A stretch of DNA of 7,290 bases, taken from an uncultured Bacteroidales bacterium (GTDB taxonomy: Bacteria; Bacteroidota; Bacteroidia; Bacteroidales; P3). Below are positions 6,635 to 7,290 of the stretch, piece after piece. Below the pieces are notes generated by a model, which saw only the letters and a list, made by a program, of their open reading frames with translations, did not search any database and was not told the DNA's origin. The DNA lies in contig CAMWTX010000072.1 of NCBI GenBank assembly GCA_947177315.1, positions 1 through 7,290 on the forward strand, read 5' to 3'. The translations under genes were made by a program, and so were the position numbers. Numbering within the stretch: position 1 is the stretch's first letter; the number at the start of each line of letters is the position of its first letter.

Positions 6635-6690
6635 AATTTTACGTAATTTTGGAACCTGACAGCGCAAGCCGAACACTCGCCTGCCCAAAT
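6635..6690. promoter_or_regulatory. Divergent promoter region between two beta-barrel genes
   Basis: Only 56 bases separate the two head-to-head starts. TAATTTTG at 6644-6651 on the plus strand matches TAnnTTTG and would give a leader of about 35 bases for the right-hand gene. On the minus strand TACATTTG (6701 down to 6694) matches too and would serve the left-hand gene, but it lies over the start of the right-hand gene. No -33 TTTG at proper spacing was found for either, so these are candidates only. Confidence 0.4.
6644..6651 (+). promoter_or_regulatory. Candidate -7 element TAATTTTG for the right-hand barrel gene
   Basis: Exact match to the Bacteroidota -7 consensus TAnnTTTG, 39 bases before ATG 6691. 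The -33 region at the expected distance shows no TTTG. Confidence 0.4.
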
Positions 6691-7290
6691 ATGCAAATGT
6701 ACATCAAATCTTCATTCTTCCACTTGCTTTTCTGCCTTTTGTTGCTGATGCCCTGCCGGGTCTGCGGGCAGATGCTCAAAAGCGCGGGCGATGAGAACCT
6801 GCATTTCGGGCTTTCGATCGGCGGAGCATGCAATACCACCTTTCCCGTTTCGGGCGCATGGGATTTCGGCACGCCGCAAACCAAAATCGGCGTTACCGGC
6901 GGTGCTTTCTTCCAACTGGATTTCGCCAAACGTTTCTTTGCGCATTTCGAAGTGAACATTTCCGGACGGCGGCTTCTGGCCAATGGCACATCCGCCGATA
7001 CCTCCATCCGCAATTTCGACCTCTCCTACCACTACACCAACATCAACGTTCCCTTGGGACTGGGCGTATCGTTCTTTCCAGCCTCCAGTTCCTTTAACGT
7101 TTCGTTCATCGCCTGCGCGGTGGTGGGGCTTCCCCAGCATAACAAAAGCCAAATCAGCGTGAACCGCCAAGATGTGGAAAAATCGCTGAACATCGCCAAT
7201 ATCGGAGGTTTGGCGGAATTGCGGCGCAAATACGAAATCATCTTTCTGGCGTTCCGCTACGAATTTTCCGGAACCGCCTTGTTCAAATAC
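6691..7290 (+). CDS. Outer membrane beta-barrel (porin-like) protein, N-terminal part only
   Basis: The frame is open from ATG 6691 to the window end, 200 codons without a stop. A second in-frame ATG at 6697 gives a cleaner signal peptide (MYIKSSFFHLL, a Leu-rich core, then CRVCGQ) and may be the true start. After the signal, the sequence alternates hydrophobic and polar residues with many Gly and aromatic positions: HFGLSIGGA, FFAHFEVNISGRRLL, VPLGLGVSFFP and EIIFLAFRYEFSG. This fits strands of a small Bacteroidota outer membrane barrel of the porin/OMP_b-brl type. No catalytic motif is seen and I do not recognise a specific family. It is divergent from another barrel gene with a 56-base gap, which suggests shared control or a common envelope role. 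The C-terminus is outside the window, so size and terminal residue are unknown. Confidence 0.72.
   Translation, partial: MQMYIKSSFFHLLFCLLLLMPCRVCGQMLKSAGDENLHFGLSIGGACNTTFPVSGAWDFGTPQTKIGVTGGAFFQLDFAKRFFAHFEVNISGRRLLANGTSADTSIRNFDLSYHYTNINVPLGLGVSFFPASSSFNVSFIACAVVGLPQHNKSQISVNRQDVEKSLNIANIGGLAELRRKYEIIFLAFRYEFSGTALFKY

Overview
The window looks like chromosomal DNA from a member of the Bacteroidota, most probably the order Bacteroidales. Three things point there. Matches to the Bacteroidota -7 promoter element TAnnTTTG sit in front of genes. Most starts lack a Shine-Dalgarno sequence and follow A-rich leaders. The gene versions themselves fit: a short-LID adenylate kinase, an Mrp ATPase without its C-terminal CxxC, and PorT-like outer membrane barrels. 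I cannot name a genus. Coding density is high, and I see no tRNA, rRNA, insertion sequence, CRISPR array or prophage gene.

Layout. At the left edge a minus-strand gene runs off the window. It encodes a family II (DHH) manganese-dependent inorganic pyrophosphatase with an inserted CBS-DRTGG-CBS regulatory module. Divergent from it, across a 65-base gap, is a plus-strand run: hpt (hypoxanthine phosphoribosyltransferase), adk (adenylate kinase), an Mrp/NBP35-type iron-sulfur carrier ATPase and, after a very A-rich 64-base leader, a small Nfu-type iron-sulfur scaffold. A perfect 16-bp hairpin ends this run and overlaps the stop codon of the convergent minus-strand gene nadE (NAD synthetase). Upstream of nadE, 15 bases away and probably co-transcribed, is a gene for an outer membrane beta-barrel protein with a Pro/Lys/Ala-rich linker. 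Divergent from that, a second beta-barrel gene begins and runs off the right edge.

How the genes fit together. Hpt makes IMP/GMP and releases PPi. NadE uses ATP and releases AMP and PPi. Adk returns AMP to the ADP pool. The CBS-type pyrophosphatase removes PPi, and in characterised relatives it is controlled by adenine nucleotides. Mrp and Nfu belong to Fe-S cluster delivery. The two barrel proteins are envelope proteins of unknown function.

This is largely a housekeeping region and I do not see a dedicated new system such as a defence island or biosynthetic cluster. The most notable observation is NadE. Its N-terminal glutaminase (nitrilase-fold) domain keeps its overall frame but has lost all three residues of the Glu-Lys-Cys triad, while its synthetase domain is intact. 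It therefore looks like an ammonia-dependent enzyme carrying a dead amidase domain.
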